Source: Humulus lupulus (Eukaryota > Streptophyta > Magnoliopsida > Rosales > Cannabaceae). From it: a stretch of 64,000 nt of DNA. Position numbers and translations under genes: made by a program. Where the stretch lies: assembly GCF_963169125.1 (NCBI RefSeq), contig NC_084796.1:217582448-217646447 (forward strand), in the 5' to 3' direction. Position 1 is the first letter of the stretch. The number at the start of each line of letters is the position of its first letter. Under the pieces are notes generated by a model that saw only the letters and a list, made by a program, of their open reading frames with translations, was not told where the DNA came from and did no database searches. Below, piece by piece: positions 1 through 11,747 of the stretch.

Positions 1-508
1 AATGTATCACATAACTATACATGCCATGCATATATGTAGATGCTGAAATGCCAATGTTCATGTTCATGATTCATGTTTGATGGTATTCAATCAAGGCATT
101 GTATCACATCTCATATAACTCAAAACATCTTTAGTCATAATACATGAAGCTTTGGGTTGGTGGCGTTGTTATACCTTAATGTAGAGCTATGGCTCAGGTC
201 TAAGGTTTCCAGCCTAAAAACTTAAATGCTTCATATATCATAACACATAACAAAAGTCATGAACATAAAAGTAATCCACATATTCATCAACATAGGAACA
301 CATACTTGCACCTAATTCATATCAATCTTAACCAAGTAAGGCATCTTTCACATATCACGAAATTCATCAATTACATATCACACAACACCCTTATGATATT
401 CATATAACCATTCTTCACATACTTATCATATGCATCATCATCATCCCATACTTAACTCATCAGATATACACAATCAATGTAGTCATGCATCTTACACTTA
501 AGCACATA
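1..508. other. Unassigned repeat-like AT-rich DNA
   Basis: No reading frame of interest and no recognisable gene is visible. The sequence is AT-rich and resembles the U3-type parts of the long LTRs elsewhere in the window. It continues directly with the sequence at 2847, because the intervening block is an insertion with a target site duplication. It is probably part of an older transposon cut by the window edge, but I cannot assign it. Confidence 0.4.
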
Positions 509-513
509 AGGTG

Positions 514-2841
514 TGTAACGCCCTGGATAGCCAAGACCGCTACACTGTGTACTTATAAAGTGCAAGACTTGCTAATCAAGTCATTAATTTAAAAGTGTGT
601 CAATAGTTTAAGTGTTCTAGGGTTAAAAGACATTTTGGTCTCAAAAGATACATTTTATAAGTTACAAACAGTTTACAGTAGGGATCCCCAAAAGATCAGT
701 GCTCAAAAGCTGGTTTACAAAACTCAACAGTTAAAAGTAAACATTAGCCATACTAAGGCAAAATACAAGGTTTTGGTCCTCTCGTCCCTGTAATCTCCTC
801 AACCGTGGCGGCTGAGCGGCCTGTCATGTACATTCACCCTGCAGAGCTCTCCAATCAAGGCTGATCGGTCTTGCCTTTGCCTTTACCTGCACCACGCAAC
901 ACCCGTGAGCCAAGACCCAGCAAGAAAACAGCATACACAACATATATAGCAACCTCAAGCAGATATTCTAGCAAGCATGTTCAGTTATCAAATCCATAGC
1001 ATGTAGACATATTTCAAGGTACAAGCAACTTCAACCACACTTAGATTATTCAACAATCTCGTCTATAGCCAATTACAGTATTCAATCTGCACAAATGCTA
1101 GGGTCGACATCTTAGGCCGCACCCTCTGTTTAACCCACTGACTCCGGCCTGCTTAAACCAAGCTCAGTGCATAATAAGCTGTCCTTGGATACCAGTGTCC
1201 GAGTCGTGCCAATTGCACAAGTTAACTGTGGCTCTCTTAGGCCATTGGTTACAATTTACATGGCATAATACCATTCTTTCAATCATTTATATTAGGGAGC
1301 CCTTAGTCCCGTTCAAACATTCAATCGGGTGTAGTTTTCTTACCTTTAGTCTGTACTGTTCCTGAATTACGAGCTACGCCCCTCAGGCAGGATCCGTTCC
1401 TGAGCCCAAGCCTTTATCACCTAGTCACAACCAAAGTATAGGGTCCCATTAATACTCGAATATAGGTTTCCGGTTATAAAACTAACTCCTGGGAATCTGA
1501 ATTCCACCAAGCACGGTGGTGAGATCAATCCCGAGCACACTAGACCATTTTCCCATGCCTAAAACCCTAAAAAATTCATGCGTGCAACCAAGGGCTGCGA
1601 CCCTTGAAGCTTAGCCGTGGCCCTAGCCTTAAAACAGAACCAATGCCATTTTAAACAAAACACACGCCACGGCCCTTGCTTTGGGCGCCGCGGCGCCCTC
1701 CCATGGCCGAGCCTCCTTGGCCCTTTTTCATCCTAGGGCCACAGCGCTCTAGAACAGAGCTGCGGCCCTTCCCTTCATGCCCAGAAAACCCATCATTTTA
1801 AAGCCCAAAACCTCAACCAAAACCATCCCTAAGCTTCCTACTTCAACACCCAACATATCCCCAACTCATGCAACACAATTTCAACTGAAGTTCAGCTCAA
1901 TAAACCATAGAAGATTCACCTCCAATCCTTGAGACTCTATGAACACAAACACCCTGTTACAACCAGTCAAAACTCAAACTCAAATTACCAATTCATAAAA
2001 CAAAGCTCACCTTCTTGATTGAACTCCTCCCTTAGCCACAACTCAGTTGATTCCAAGGATTTCCCTTGCTCAATTCCACCATAATCATCAATTAAACAAT
2101 ACCCTCAATAATCCAGTTGAAGCTTAAGGTTGAATTTCAGAAAAACAGGTGGATTAAACCCTTACCTTAGTCTTGATTTAGTCCTGGTCTATTCACTGAG
2201 CTAAGCCTCAAGATTTACTCTTGAATCTCACCAAACTTCCAACAATTCCTTAGCTCCAATCCCCAATTCCCTTGAGTGCTTCTAATTTAGTTCCCTTTGT
2301 TTTCTTGAGAGTGAGGGTGAGAGTAACCAGCTGAGTAAGAGATTAGGTCGGTTTATCTTTTCTTCCAAAAGTTTCCTTAAGTCTATCTTATTGCTAAGTC
2401 AATCCCAAGGCTCGGGGTGCCGGAACCGTTCCCGAGGCCAAAACGGTAAAATCCCCCAATATTCCTGCCTAGACATCCTAACCTCAAATAAATCTCCATA
2501 TATTTATTTTCATGACCCGATTGTCCAAATCACTACCCGATACCTAAAATACCCCTGACTTGCCCAAAGTCATATTTTAAGTCCCGTTGTGACTTTTCCC
2601 GCTACCTGACCCTAGGATCGTCTCGAGTTGCGCTCTATGAACCTGGCCACATAATAATGTGGTTCTCACATATATCACATAAACATTCATATTATCATAT
2701 AATATCATTAACTATTATATAATCAACATTAATCACATATTCGCACATTTAAGTCAATAGTATTCACTCTAATCCCATTTATGCCCTCCCGGCACACTAA
2801 TCAAGGCCCTTAAGCCTTATTAGCGAATTTGGGTCGTTACA
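514..2841 (-). mobile_element. Solo LTR, family A (gypsy-type, 2.3 kb)
   Basis: The block begins TGTAACGCCCTGGATAGCC and ends AATTTGGGTCGTTACA. This is the reverse complement of the termini of the copies at 25315-27714 and 58415-60812. It is flanked on both sides by AGGTG (509-513 and 2842-2846), a perfect 5-bp target site duplication. No gag or pol is present, so it is a solo LTR left by LTR-LTR recombination. Ends of this kind and a length above 2 kb fit chromovirus-type Ty3/gypsy LTRs; that clade assignment is inference. The G+C-rich stretch at about 1660-1780 matches the position of the GCGCTGTAGCGC palindromes of the other copies but has diverged. Confidence 0.9.
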
Positions 2842-2846
2842 AGGTG

Positions 2847-3012
2847 AGATTTACTTACCTTAGGTCCTTAGCTTATTTTAAAACTTCTCACCAAGAGTCA
2901 ATCAATCAAATCCATACAAATCATATTCAAGGCACATCATATATTAAATTCTATCAAAATCGTAAATATACACTATTGATAGTGTATATTATCAACACCA
3001 GAAACTATATAT
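2847..3012. other. Unassigned host DNA with a perfect palindrome
   Basis: A short stretch between two solo LTRs, continuous with 1-508 before the first insertion. It contains a perfect inverted repeat at 2965-2990 with 12-base arms (AATATACACTAT) and a two-base spacer. No gene is seen. Confidence 0.5.
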
Positions 3013-3017
3013 ATGAT

Positions 3018-3792
3018 TGTACGCCCTGGTTTTCCCACGGGCTGTTTAGCAGGACGAGCCTCGGACTAAACATGATTTAGTCCGAGGCTCCCACAGGCCA
3101 GAGGCTCTATTTCCAGGATGGGCCCTTTCTAGCTCGAGGGGGTCCTGTTTCCAGCTCGCTCTTGTTGCACCAGGAGCTGGGAATAACATCCGGCGACCAC
3201 TGACGGATAAGCTCGGGTTATGGATTGCTTCGGTAGCGAGCTTCTCAGGAAGCTCTGACCTTATGGGAAGTCAACACGCAAGATAAACGTGCATATTCCT
3301 GCCATCACGTGTCCGATATCCCCCTGACTTCTCGGACACGCAACAGGAACGTGCGTATTCAGACACCCACGGACGAGTTGGGTCGTGCGGCCCATTATCT
3401 CCTTCCATACTGATTAGACCACACTTGTGTGTCAGGTTTAGGAATTAATCATGAATATCACAGACTTGATATGACAAATGGTAAGGTCACGGGATGACCT
3501 CCCTACCAACTTCCAGGTGCCTTCTCCTATAAATATGGAGACCCTGGGAGTTGATAGGGGTTGAAAAAATAGTCTTTTAAGAACTATATACTTTGTAAAC
3601 CAATTACCGAGAGAATATCAATAATATTGACTAGTGGAGTAGAAGGATTTTAACTTTCGAACCACTTAAAAACGTGTCTCAAGTCACCTAGTTCTTCCCA
3701 CAAAGATTTCATATCTGTGACGGTTCTACTTTTAGTACTAATCTCTTTCTCTTCTTCTCTTAATTATCTGTTGCCGAAGAACCGCGTCAAGA
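3018..3792 (+). mobile_element. Solo LTR, family C (775 bp)
   Basis: It starts TGTACGCCCTGG and ends CCGCGTCAAGA, and is flanked by perfect ATGAT duplications (3013-3017 and 3793-3797). A TATAAATA box lies at about 3525 on the plus strand, followed by a GAGAGAA-containing leader and a tail with TGTTGCCGAAGAACCGCG. The same tail pattern (TGTTGGCGAAAAACCACGTC) is found in the related copy at 51385-52073. The terminal CA has mutated to GA. No internal region is present, so this is a solo LTR. The left part has palindromic segments such as CCTCGGACTAAAC / GTTTAGTCCGAGG-like arms around 3058-3088. Confidence 0.88.
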
Positions 3793-3797
3793 ATGAT

Positions 3798-5246
3798 AAT
3801 AATAATTATTATCAACGTAATGCAAATAACTCTTCATATAAAACCATGCTTTAAACCTTGCTCATAAGATAATGTACTCTTATGATAATAGTAATAATAA
3901 TCCCAACCCAACAACAATAATAATTATCGTCTATAAATAAACTTATTTCAATATTAATAACAAAATACTTCAATAACAATACATATATGAATGTATATAT
4001 TCAAATAGTCATTTTATAAAAGAAATCATATTCTTAACATAAAATTGTAATAATCAATATAATGATAATAATATAAATATAAATATTTATATTATTATTA
4101 ATTAGTCATAATATCAATTCCAGTGATATAATAAATATACTTTCTCCAAAATTCACTGGTCTTACAAATATCAATAACTGTAAGAAACTAATATTTGATA
4201 TTATTTTAATATTCAAATATTAATATACAATAATAATGGTTAAATAATAGGTTTACTATAAATTACACTTTTCATATATATATATATATATATGAAACTA
4301 TATTATTGATTTACTTAACAAAATAATAACAATAATAATTAAAATTACTTAATCATAATAATTTTCATATTAATAGAAAATTAATTAAATATGTATTTTT
4401 ATAATTTATTTAATATTTAATATTTTCTAGAAAATTGGACAGCACAACGGCTATAAAATGGACAACCCCAAAATCAAAACCTGTATCATAAATACATATA
4501 ATCCCAGACAGCCAGTATAATTACAAAAAAATATTCAATATATCAAGAATATATAATTTTATACTATAAATACACATAATAACAATTACTCTAATCAATC
4601 ACAATTAAATCACAATATATAGATCAAAGAAATTATACCACAATGATCGGGTTCCACAACAAGTCAAACGATGATTTTCTGAAACTCAAAACGTACTTCG
4701 GAACCTCGAACACTAAGTTTTGACCGTCGGTCTACGGTGGATCGCGGTGGCTCGTGGTGGGCCAACCACCCAACTATGGTATATGTAGGAACAATTTATT
4801 GGGTTTTGAAGCCCACAACACGAGGATCACGATGGTGGTGACGGATTGTCAAACGGATGCCCGAGGTGGCCGAATCGCAACTTTGAAGTCGTGGGGTGGC
4901 CGAACTTAAATCGACCAGTTGAGGTGTTTAATCAGCGAGTGAGCTCTAGATTCCCGCGAGGGTCGATAGTTCGGAGGTCTCTGAATCCAACGGTCCGGCG
5001 TGTGGCTATAAGTGGTGATCGCCGGTGGATGTTCGATGGTCGAGCAGACGCACGCACGCGAGAGAGAGAGAGAGAGAGGCTTTTTTTTTTACACTTGGAC
5101 CCAAAATACTAAAATTCTTTTCAAATAAGCCCTTTAGCAAAACTTTCTTAATTTTATAAAAATCCCCAATTAAAATTATATGACATTTGGGTCCAATACT
5201 TGACTAATCAAGTTTCTCTCTCTTTAATCTCATTAACAATATAAAA
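3798..5246. other. Unassigned AT-rich DNA with simple repeats
   Basis: This stretch is very AT-rich, with many TAATAATAA runs and a (TA)n tract at about 4274-4294. A more G+C-balanced patch lies at 4650-5080 and ends in a (GA)n tract at about 5057-5079. That patch encodes an 88-codon frame at 4846-5112, which shows no recognisable domain and runs into the GA repeat. On the minus strand the order CT-repeat, CGA-rich patch, AT-rich tail looks like a leader region of a transposon or gene, but nothing firm can be said. Confidence 0.4.
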
Positions 5247-5339
5247 TCATATTTTAAATACTATTTTTCCATTAGTATTTCTTAAATTTGTAAACTTTGT
5301 ACATTTTACGTATTTAAACTCTGATTTATAATAAAAATT

Positions 5340-6300
5340 TGTATTATGAAAATGTTGGATATTACAACCATCCTTGTAGAGTAACATATAATCCCTAGTC
5401 TGTCTCAAATACTTCAGGATATGCTTAACTGCTATCCAATGTTCCGGTCCTGGATTTGACTGATACCTGCTCACTACTCCCACTGCATAGCAGATATCTG
5501 GTCTAGTACACAACATGGCATACATCAGACTTCCAATTGTAGATGCGTAAGGAAATTTTATCATTGCATCTTCCTCTTCAGGAGTATGGGGAGACTGCTT
5601 CTTTGAAAGATGAATTTCATGGCAGGATGGTAGACGCCCTTTCTTGGAATTTGTCATTGAGAAACGTTCAAGCACTTTATCTATGTAAGTTGCTTGAGAT
5701 AGAGCTAAGAGTCTGTTCTTTCTATCCCTGATGATCTGGATACCTAGAACATAACTTGCTTCACCCAAATCCTTCATCTGGAATTGAATGCTCAACCAAT
5801 TCTTCACATCTGATAATTTCTTAACATTGTTTCCAATGAGTAAGATATCATCTACATAAAAAACTAGGAATACCATTATTTGATTTGCCTTCAGTTGGTA
5901 AACACAGGGCTCATCAATATTTTGTTCAAAGCATAAAGGTTTTGATTATTTCATCAAACCTAATATTCCAGGAACGAGAAGCTTGCTTAAGTCCATAGAT
6001 GGACCTATTCAACTTACAAACTTTTTCTTCTTGTCCAGCTACTTTAAATCCTTCCGGCTGATCCATATAAATGACTTCGTCAAGCTTTCCATTAAGAAAA
6101 GTTGTCTTGACGTCCATTTGCCAGATCTCATAGTTGAGAGCGGCTGCTATGGATAGGAGGATGCGAATGGACTTGAGCATGGCTACCGGACTAAAAGTTT
6201 CCTCATAGTTCATGCCTTCTCTTTGGGTATAACCCTTTGCCACTAATCGAGCTTTATAAGTCTCGATATTTCCATCAACACCTCATTTCTTCTTGTAGAT
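5340..6300 (-). pseudogene. Copia-1 reverse transcriptase (truncated)
   Basis: Two frames on the minus strand give the copia reverse transcriptase. The N-terminal part (6243-5926) contains VAMLKSIRILLSIAA, the MDVKTTFLNG block (usually MDVKTAFLNG) and the IYGLKQASRSWN block. The C-terminal part (5876 downward) contains the catalytic FYVDDILLIGN motif, GEASYVLGIQI and the ICYAVGVVSRY segment. A frame break lies between 5926 and 5876. After about YLRQTRDYMLLYKDG the protein leaves the family consensus near 5365, and the GYTDSDF start of RNase H is absent. The reverse transcriptase would copy the element RNA into DNA in cytoplasmic particles. Here it is a pseudogene cut at the boundary with unassigned DNA. 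Confidence 0.85.
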
Positions 6301-6381
6301 CCACTTGCAGCCAATGGCCCTAAAGTCACTAGGTGCTTCCACAAGATCCCAGGCGGAATTTGAGTACATAGACTCCATTTC

Positions 6382-7560
6382 CTATTTCATGGCTTCGAGC
6401 CATAGTTCCTTTTTAGGGCTAGCCATTGCCTGTTTGAAAGACAACAGATCATCATCACTAGTGTCACCAACAACCATATTGGGTTCACCATCCAAACCAT
6501 CGCGAACTGGGTTCCTAGAAACCCTCCCACTACGACGAGGCTGTGTGACTATTTGCTCAGGAACAGTGGTACTTTCTTCATTTAAGTCGACTTGTGTCGG
6601 TTGGACATGAAGAGTGGGAATTTCATCATCAACTTGCGTTGATGACAATGGAACATTGGTTGGAGTCAAATATTTAACCATCTCCTCTAAAACTACTTTG
6701 CTGCGAGGTTTGAAGTTTTGGACATAGTCATTTTCCAGAAAAGTAGCATTCGTAGAAGTGAACACTTTCTTTTCTGAATGACTATAGAAAAGTCCACCCC
6801 GAGTACCTTTAGGATAGCCAACAAACATGCAAACTTCAGTTCGCAGTTCTAGCTTTCCTTCCTTTTTTGTCAGGACGTGGGCAGGACACCCCCAGATTCT
6901 ATAATGGAGTACACTAGGTTCACGACCATTCCAGCGTTCTAAAGGTATTTTGGGGATTGATTTAGATGGCACAACATTGAGAATGCCATTCGCGGTTTCA
7001 ATTGCATGTCCCCAGAACGAAGTTGTTAGAGTTGAGTAACTAAGAATGCATCTAACCATTTCCAATAAAGTTATGTTCCGGCGTTCCGCTACACCATTTT
7101 GTTGCGAAGTACCTGGGGCAGTAAGTTGTGATAAAATCCCAAGTTCAGTTAAATGATCTTGGAACTGCGTATCCAAATATTCTCCACCCCTATCAGATCG
7201 CAAGATCTTTAACGTTTTACCTAATTGGTTCTGAGCCATCGCTAGGAATTCCTGAAACTTTGAAAATGTTTCTGATTTCCTATGAATTAGGTAAAGACAT
7301 GAGTATCTAGAGTAATCGTCAATGAAAGTGACGAAATACTCAAAAACACCCCTGGCTTATACATTCAAAGGTCCACAAACATCTGAATGCATAAGACCAA
7401 GTGGTTGTTTGGCCCTATCACCCTTTGCAGAGAATGGACGCTTGGTCAGTTTTCCTTCTAGAAAAGATTCACAGACAGTTAATTCACCTAAGGTGAGTTC
7501 CCTCAAAGGTTCGTCCTTTGTAAGTCATTGAATCCTATCATAGCCAATGTGACCTAGTCT
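6382..7560 (-). pseudogene. Copia-1 integrase
   Basis: A 285-codon open stretch (7239-6382) carries the second catalytic aspartate in LRSDRGGEYLDTQF and the glutamate in NGVAERRNITLLEM, followed by the C-terminal FVGYPKGTRGGLFYS block typical of copia integrases. The upstream part (about 7560-7240) is readable in the same general frame with at least one stop. It includes the pre-integrase segment with CESFLEGKLTKRPF and the first aspartate in LMHSDVCGPLNV. Integrase would insert the cDNA into the genome. It lies between protease and reverse transcriptase, as expected for Ty1/copia. It is not functional, because the polyprotein is broken in several places. Confidence 0.88.
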
Positions 7561-7668
7561 CAAGTGCCATAATTACGTCATATTATCATTATCAGTCTTC
7601 TGACGTTTATTGGTCCTAGGTTTAGCTGCTTTGAATAAATTAGTGTTAAGAGTGAGGGATTCGCTAGG

Positions 7669-8170
7669 TCACAGAATATAAAGCCCATTTTCCAAACATG
7701 CAATACACAATTGTGATCCATTGAAAGAAATAGATATATTAAAACTTGTGAAAGTCATAAAAAATTGTTCTAATTGCAACATGGAAACTGAAATTAAATT
7801 TCTACTAAAATCCAGAATGAAAAAGACATCATTTAAAATTAAAAATTGATTTTCGAACTTCAGACGAGGTCTTCCTCTAGCTTGGACCGCAGCGAACGCT
7901 CCGTTCCCAACTCCAAGCTTTAAGCCACCTTCGTCCACTTCCTCCCACGATTCAAGAAGTTGTAAAGAGTTACAAACATGATTAGTAGATCCAGAATCAA
8001 TAATCCAAACAGATTTATCATTCTCTAAAACACATGTTTCCAAGATAAATGAACTATAATCATTTCCTTTGTTTTTAGCTGCTAGAAACTTGGGGCAATA
8101 TCATTTCCAATGCCCTTTCTCTTTGCAGTGAAAACACTTATCTTTACCTTTCTTGTTTTTCTTGCTTATC
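7669..8170 (-). pseudogene. Copia-1 gag zinc knuckle and protease
   Basis: On the minus strand a CCHC knuckle (CFHCKEKGHWK, then a TGA stop, then YCPKF) lies at about 8130-8095. It is followed by ENDKSVWIIDSGSTNHVCNS with the protease active-site triplet D-S-G at about 8000-7990. The protease portion runs to 7669, where the frame closes with ENGLYIL. Retroelement aspartic protease cleaves the gag-pol polyprotein. The in-frame stop in the knuckle separates gag from pol, so the unit is a pseudogene. The order knuckle, protease, integrase matches Ty1/copia. Confidence 0.8.
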
Positions 8171-8331
8171 CCCTTAGGCGTCTGTGCATTGGGTTGTGCT
8201 CTCGTCTTTGCAGCCTTTACAGGCTTGGGGTTGTTGTTTTGTCCATCTTTCCTCTTGTTTCTAGCTTTCAAAAACGAAGCTTGGTTAGCTTCAGCCTTAG
8301 CTGGATCAATAGCAACAACAATAGTTTTATT

Positions 8332-8688
8332 TTATATTCCCTTACTAGGTGCACCCATGATAGACTCGAAAGTCTGAAGCTTGTTCATGAGCTGCGTCAG
8401 ACCATAGTTGAGTTGATCACGAACATGCGGACACAGTTCCATTCGAGCATTCACGGTGTCATCACGTATGTGCAGAGATGGTGATATCCAAGCATTTATA
8501 TCACAAGCATTGACGGTGCCATCACGAATGTGCGGACACGGTGCTCGTTCTGGGGATTCCTCAATCATGAGGAATTCAAAGTTGTCATCAATCAACTCTA
8601 TGTTGATATTCTGCTTCCAATTAAGAAAGTTTTCTCCAGTGAGTTTCTCCATCGAAAGTTGAGAAAGGATGGGAGTAGACACAGACAA
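8332..8688 (-). pseudogene. Copia-1 gag, with central domain replaced by repeats
   Basis: The 118-codon frame begins with a copia gag start (MEKLTGENFLNWKQNINIEL from about residue 13). It ends with LNYGLTQLMNKLQTFESIMG, which resembles the C-terminal helix of the same gag family. The central capsid-like (UBN2/DUF4219-type) region of about 100-150 residues that normally lies between them is missing. In its place are 45- to 60-bp imperfect repeats encoding H-I/V-R-D-x-T-V-N-A. The frame is open throughout this segment. Gag would form the virus-like particle. The start codon is the ATG just upstream of the conserved MEKLTGENF. An internal deletion with repeat expansion is my inference. Confidence 0.7.
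8417..8545. repeat. Imperfect tandem repeats inside copia-1 gag
   Basis: Three units start TCACGAACATGCGGACAC (8417), TCACGTATGTGCAGAGAT (8462) and TCACGAATGTGCGGACAC (8522), each preceded by GCATT(C/G)ACGGTG(T/C)CA-like sequence. Spacings are 45 and 60 bases, both multiples of three, so the frame stays open. Confidence 0.75.
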
Positions 8689-8689
8689 T

Positions 8690-8994
8690 ACTTAGCTTAA
8701 AACTACAAATTACTAATAAAATAGAAATCAATCACATTTGCTCAATAAAACTTCTATTTACACAAATTTCAAGAAATAGCACAACATATACCATAATATG
8801 TAAGATATGAGAAAAAATACCAAAAACAATCATATCTCCATTTCTTTAGGTTTTTAACTAATCTATGATATCCTTGTCCTGGTTGGCGAGAGTCAAAAAA
8901 TACTACTAGTTAAATAGAGTTATAAAATCATTTAATAGTGGATATCACTATTAACAACCTACTATTCGATCAAAATAAGAAAACAAAATCTCTT
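8690..8994 (-). other. Copia-1 leader, gag-proximal part
   Basis: Non-coding AT-rich sequence between the copia-1 gag start and the gypsy insertion. Its last five bases, CTCTT (8990-8994), are the left copy of the target site duplication. Confidence 0.6.
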
Positions 8995-9601
8995 TGTTTA
9001 CTCAAAAACGGCTCCTGATGACGTGGCAAGATTTTCTTCCACGTGGCTGGCACGTGGCGGTTCCGAGTGGATGGACCTTGTTCGACCATCGACCAGATAA
9101 TTATTGATAAGTCAAATGTCGCGATTAGGTGCGACCAATCTGGTCGTATACTTTCATTTACTTCCTATGGGATACGCAATCTTGTAATAAGTGCATTTAT
9201 TATATTTTCCTTTATTACCTTGATACACTGATCTTCATTGTAATTAAGGCCCATCGGCCCATGTAACCCCCTTGAGCCTATAAATAAGAAGGAGGGCTCA
9301 AGGAAGGGACTTTTGAACTTTTGATCTTTGTATTGAGAGAAAAGAGCATAGTGTGATTATCCACCAAAATTGTAATCCTCCCAAGGCTTGTGAAACTCGT
9401 GAACCCTAGTTCATTGATCACAATATTGAGATTCAATATCAATAAGAACACTAAGTGGACATAGATCATTACCATCTAGTTGGGGCCGAACCACTATAAA
9501 TCGCTTGTGTCATTTGCTTTCCATTTGATTTTCTTCTTGATTTCCTTTTGTTCTTTGTCGTTTATTTGACTCCGTGTCGTTGGCCAAATCGAGGGTCAAC
9601 A
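8995..9601 (+). repeat. 5' LTR of the Tat gypsy element
   Basis: It starts TGTTTACTC and ends GAGGGTCAACA, and is a near copy of 20032-20640. A TATAAATA box is at 9279-9286. The LTR is followed by TTTTGGTGCTTTCATTGGG, which occupies the primer-binding position; I do not assign the tRNA. Confidence 0.93.
9019..9057 (+). promoter_or_regulatory. Cluster of ACGT-core (G-box-like) motifs in the LTR U3
   Basis: Three bZIP-type ACGT motifs lie within 39 bases: TGACGTGG (9019-9026), CCACGTGG (9039-9046) and GCACGTGG (9050-9057). The same three are conserved in the 3' LTR at 20056-20063, 20076-20083 and 20087-20094, although neighbouring bases have mutated. In plants such motifs bind bZIP/bHLH factors involved in light, abscisic acid and stress responses. 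A role in driving this element is inference. Confidence 0.6.
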
Positions 9602-9650
9602 TTTTGGTGCTTTCATTGGGAGAATTACTTCAAGACTTCAAGAATATCAT

Positions 9651-11747
9651 ATGGCTAAGACATCCAATAGAACTGGGCAGGCTTCTGGTGTTGCATCCAC
9701 TCAGCCTCCTCCTCCAAATGTGGCTGAAAATGAGCCACACTTAGATTTTGAGGAGGAAGAAATGGATTCTGAAATGTTGAGGACAACACTAAGTGTGTTG
9801 CAGGATGAGTTGGCCAATCTGAGGGCCAATCAAGAGAATGCGGCAGAGACCTTGGCGCTACAACAGAGGGAAATTGAGCATCATCGTCAGGAACTGAATG
9901 AGCGGTAGGCAGACATGGACCGCCGGCAGAGAGATGCCACAGGCACTTTAGAAGCAGCCATTCAGTTGGCTCGGGGACAAGCTGCACCGACTTCTCAACC
10001 GGATCAGCCACCAAATGCACCACCACAACGGGCCCCAAATCCAAGTCCTCCGCTTCAGCCAGCAAGCCCTCAAAGTCTGTAATCGCTTGCTGCTCAACAA
10101 GACATCCCAATTCAGGATCCTGAGCAACAACCACCTTCTCAAGCTGGTCGAGGCAATCCCCAGCACCAGAGGCAGAATAGGGCCGGGCAGCCTCCCCGAA
10201 GCCCTAGACGCCCAGTGGCTAATGAGCCAAATCCACCGAGCAGGGGGCAATGTCCTTCTGCTAACAGAAGACACCCCGAGTCAGGTTCTGCGGTCAGGGG
10301 ACCCCCACAGCATAATAATGCACGGGGACCCACCAACCAATGCAGGCCTCCCCCTGACGCTCAGGAGATGCCAACTAGAGGAGGAAATAATGTAACCAGC
10401 AGATCGCGCTATAGTCGGTCGCAGTTTAGGGACAACCATGATTATAATGAAGCCGACCCCGACAGGAGAAATGCTGGTCGAGGACATGAAGGAAGAGGTG
10501 GAGATAGGAACCCCCCACCAAGAGAAAATAGGCCTACGAGCCAAAACACTGGGGGCGTCCAAGACAGCATAACGTCTTTGATCGGCTAGGCGCTAGCGAG
10601 CAAAGGCATAGAGATGACAACCTGAGGGACGTGCTCAATGACAGGCGCGAGAGGCACGATGAGTACACTCCTTCGGCACCAGTCGCCCTAGTGATCCCAA
10701 ACGCTGTACAGGCCCAAGTTGATGCACTGAATCAGGCTGTCTAGCAGCTGGTGGGAAGCCGGACATCCCACATTGAGTATGATCGTAGGAGAGGTACTCC
10801 GTTTATACAAAGGATTGTTGTAGCAGAAACCCCAGCAAGTTCAAGATGTCAGCACTGCCAAACTTTGATGGGTACCTGTATCTCATGTAAACAAGTTTGA
10901 GATACAGATGGACATCCAAAAGGTGTCTGATGATGCCCACTGCAAGATCTTCCCGGCCACCCTATCTGACACTGCTCAGGAGTGGTTCTTTAAATTCCTT
11001 CCTGCTAGTATAGTATCATGGGAAATGTTCGTGAAAGAATTCTACGGACAATTCTATGCTGGTCATGTACACCCCACTGAGGCCAACCAGCTGGTCGAGA
11101 TACGCCAGAAGGAGGGAGAACCCTTAAAGGAATACGTCCAGTGTTTCATGCGAGTAGCTGCTGGAGCTAAAACAGTGGGCGACGAGGGAAAAATGATGGC
11201 CCTAACTGCTGGGGTAAGGCGCCATTCTCCCCTCTGGAACAACCTAAGAAAGAATGGGGTAAAGAGTACCCATGAGTTTCTTGATCGAGTTGATCGATAC
11301 ATCAAGCTCGAGGATGCTATTGCCAATGAGGGGAAATCGCCTACGAAGGAAAAAGGACCAAAGGAAGATCCCGCCAAAGTCGCCAATGGGTCGGATAAAC
11401 CCAATGGCAACGGCAAAGGCAAAGGCAATTGGAACGGGAACGGGAACGGTAAAAATGGTGGAAAAAGGGCGAACAATGAGCCATCAATGTCCGAAAATAA
11501 GCGCCCCAAAGGCAATAGGTATGAGCCAAGATTCACCAATTATACGGGCCTTGTTGAAAGCAGGGCGGAGGTCTACCAGGCGACCAACTCCAATGTCCCT
11601 TATAAGCGACCTGCACCTATAAGGAAGGATATCTCCAAAAGAGATACAATAAAATTTTGTCGTTTTCACAACGACTACGGTCATGACACTAATGAGTGTA
11701 ACCAGTTGAAGGATGAGATTGAGTTCCTTATTCGAGGGGACACCTAA
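9651..11747 (+). pseudogene. Tat gypsy gag
   Basis: Translation starts at the ATG at 9651 (MAKTSNRTGQASG). The N-terminal segment is acidic, with a coiled-coil-like stretch (LSVLQDELANLRANQENAAE), and is closed by a TAG at 9906. The following 1 kb is a proline/arginine/asparagine-rich, frame-broken spacer. The gag core is open at 10908-11747 (279 codons). It contains the capsid-like retrotransposon gag region (AQEWFFKFLPASIVSWEMF, then FYAGHVHPTEANQLVEIRQ), a lysine/glycine/asparagine-rich linker, and a C-terminal finger-like KFCRFHNDYGHDTNECNQLK motif typical of Tat gag. Gag would build the particle and bind RNA. The stops make it a pseudogene. Confidence 0.85.

Noticed and set aside
514..2841. 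DNA transposon with terminal inverted repeats TGTAACG...CGTTACA
   Set aside because: The ends are TG...CA with 5-bp target duplications and LTR-like TATA and leader features in sister copies; the short inverted termini are normal for LTRs.
4846..5112. 88-codon open frame in the G+C-balanced patch
   Set aside because: No recognisable domain; it ends in translated GA repeat, and composition suggests untranslated sequence on the other strand.
9655..10562. Long minus-strand frames opposite the Tat gag
   Set aside because: They are shadows of the proline-rich gag spacer; the plus-strand product fits the element order.
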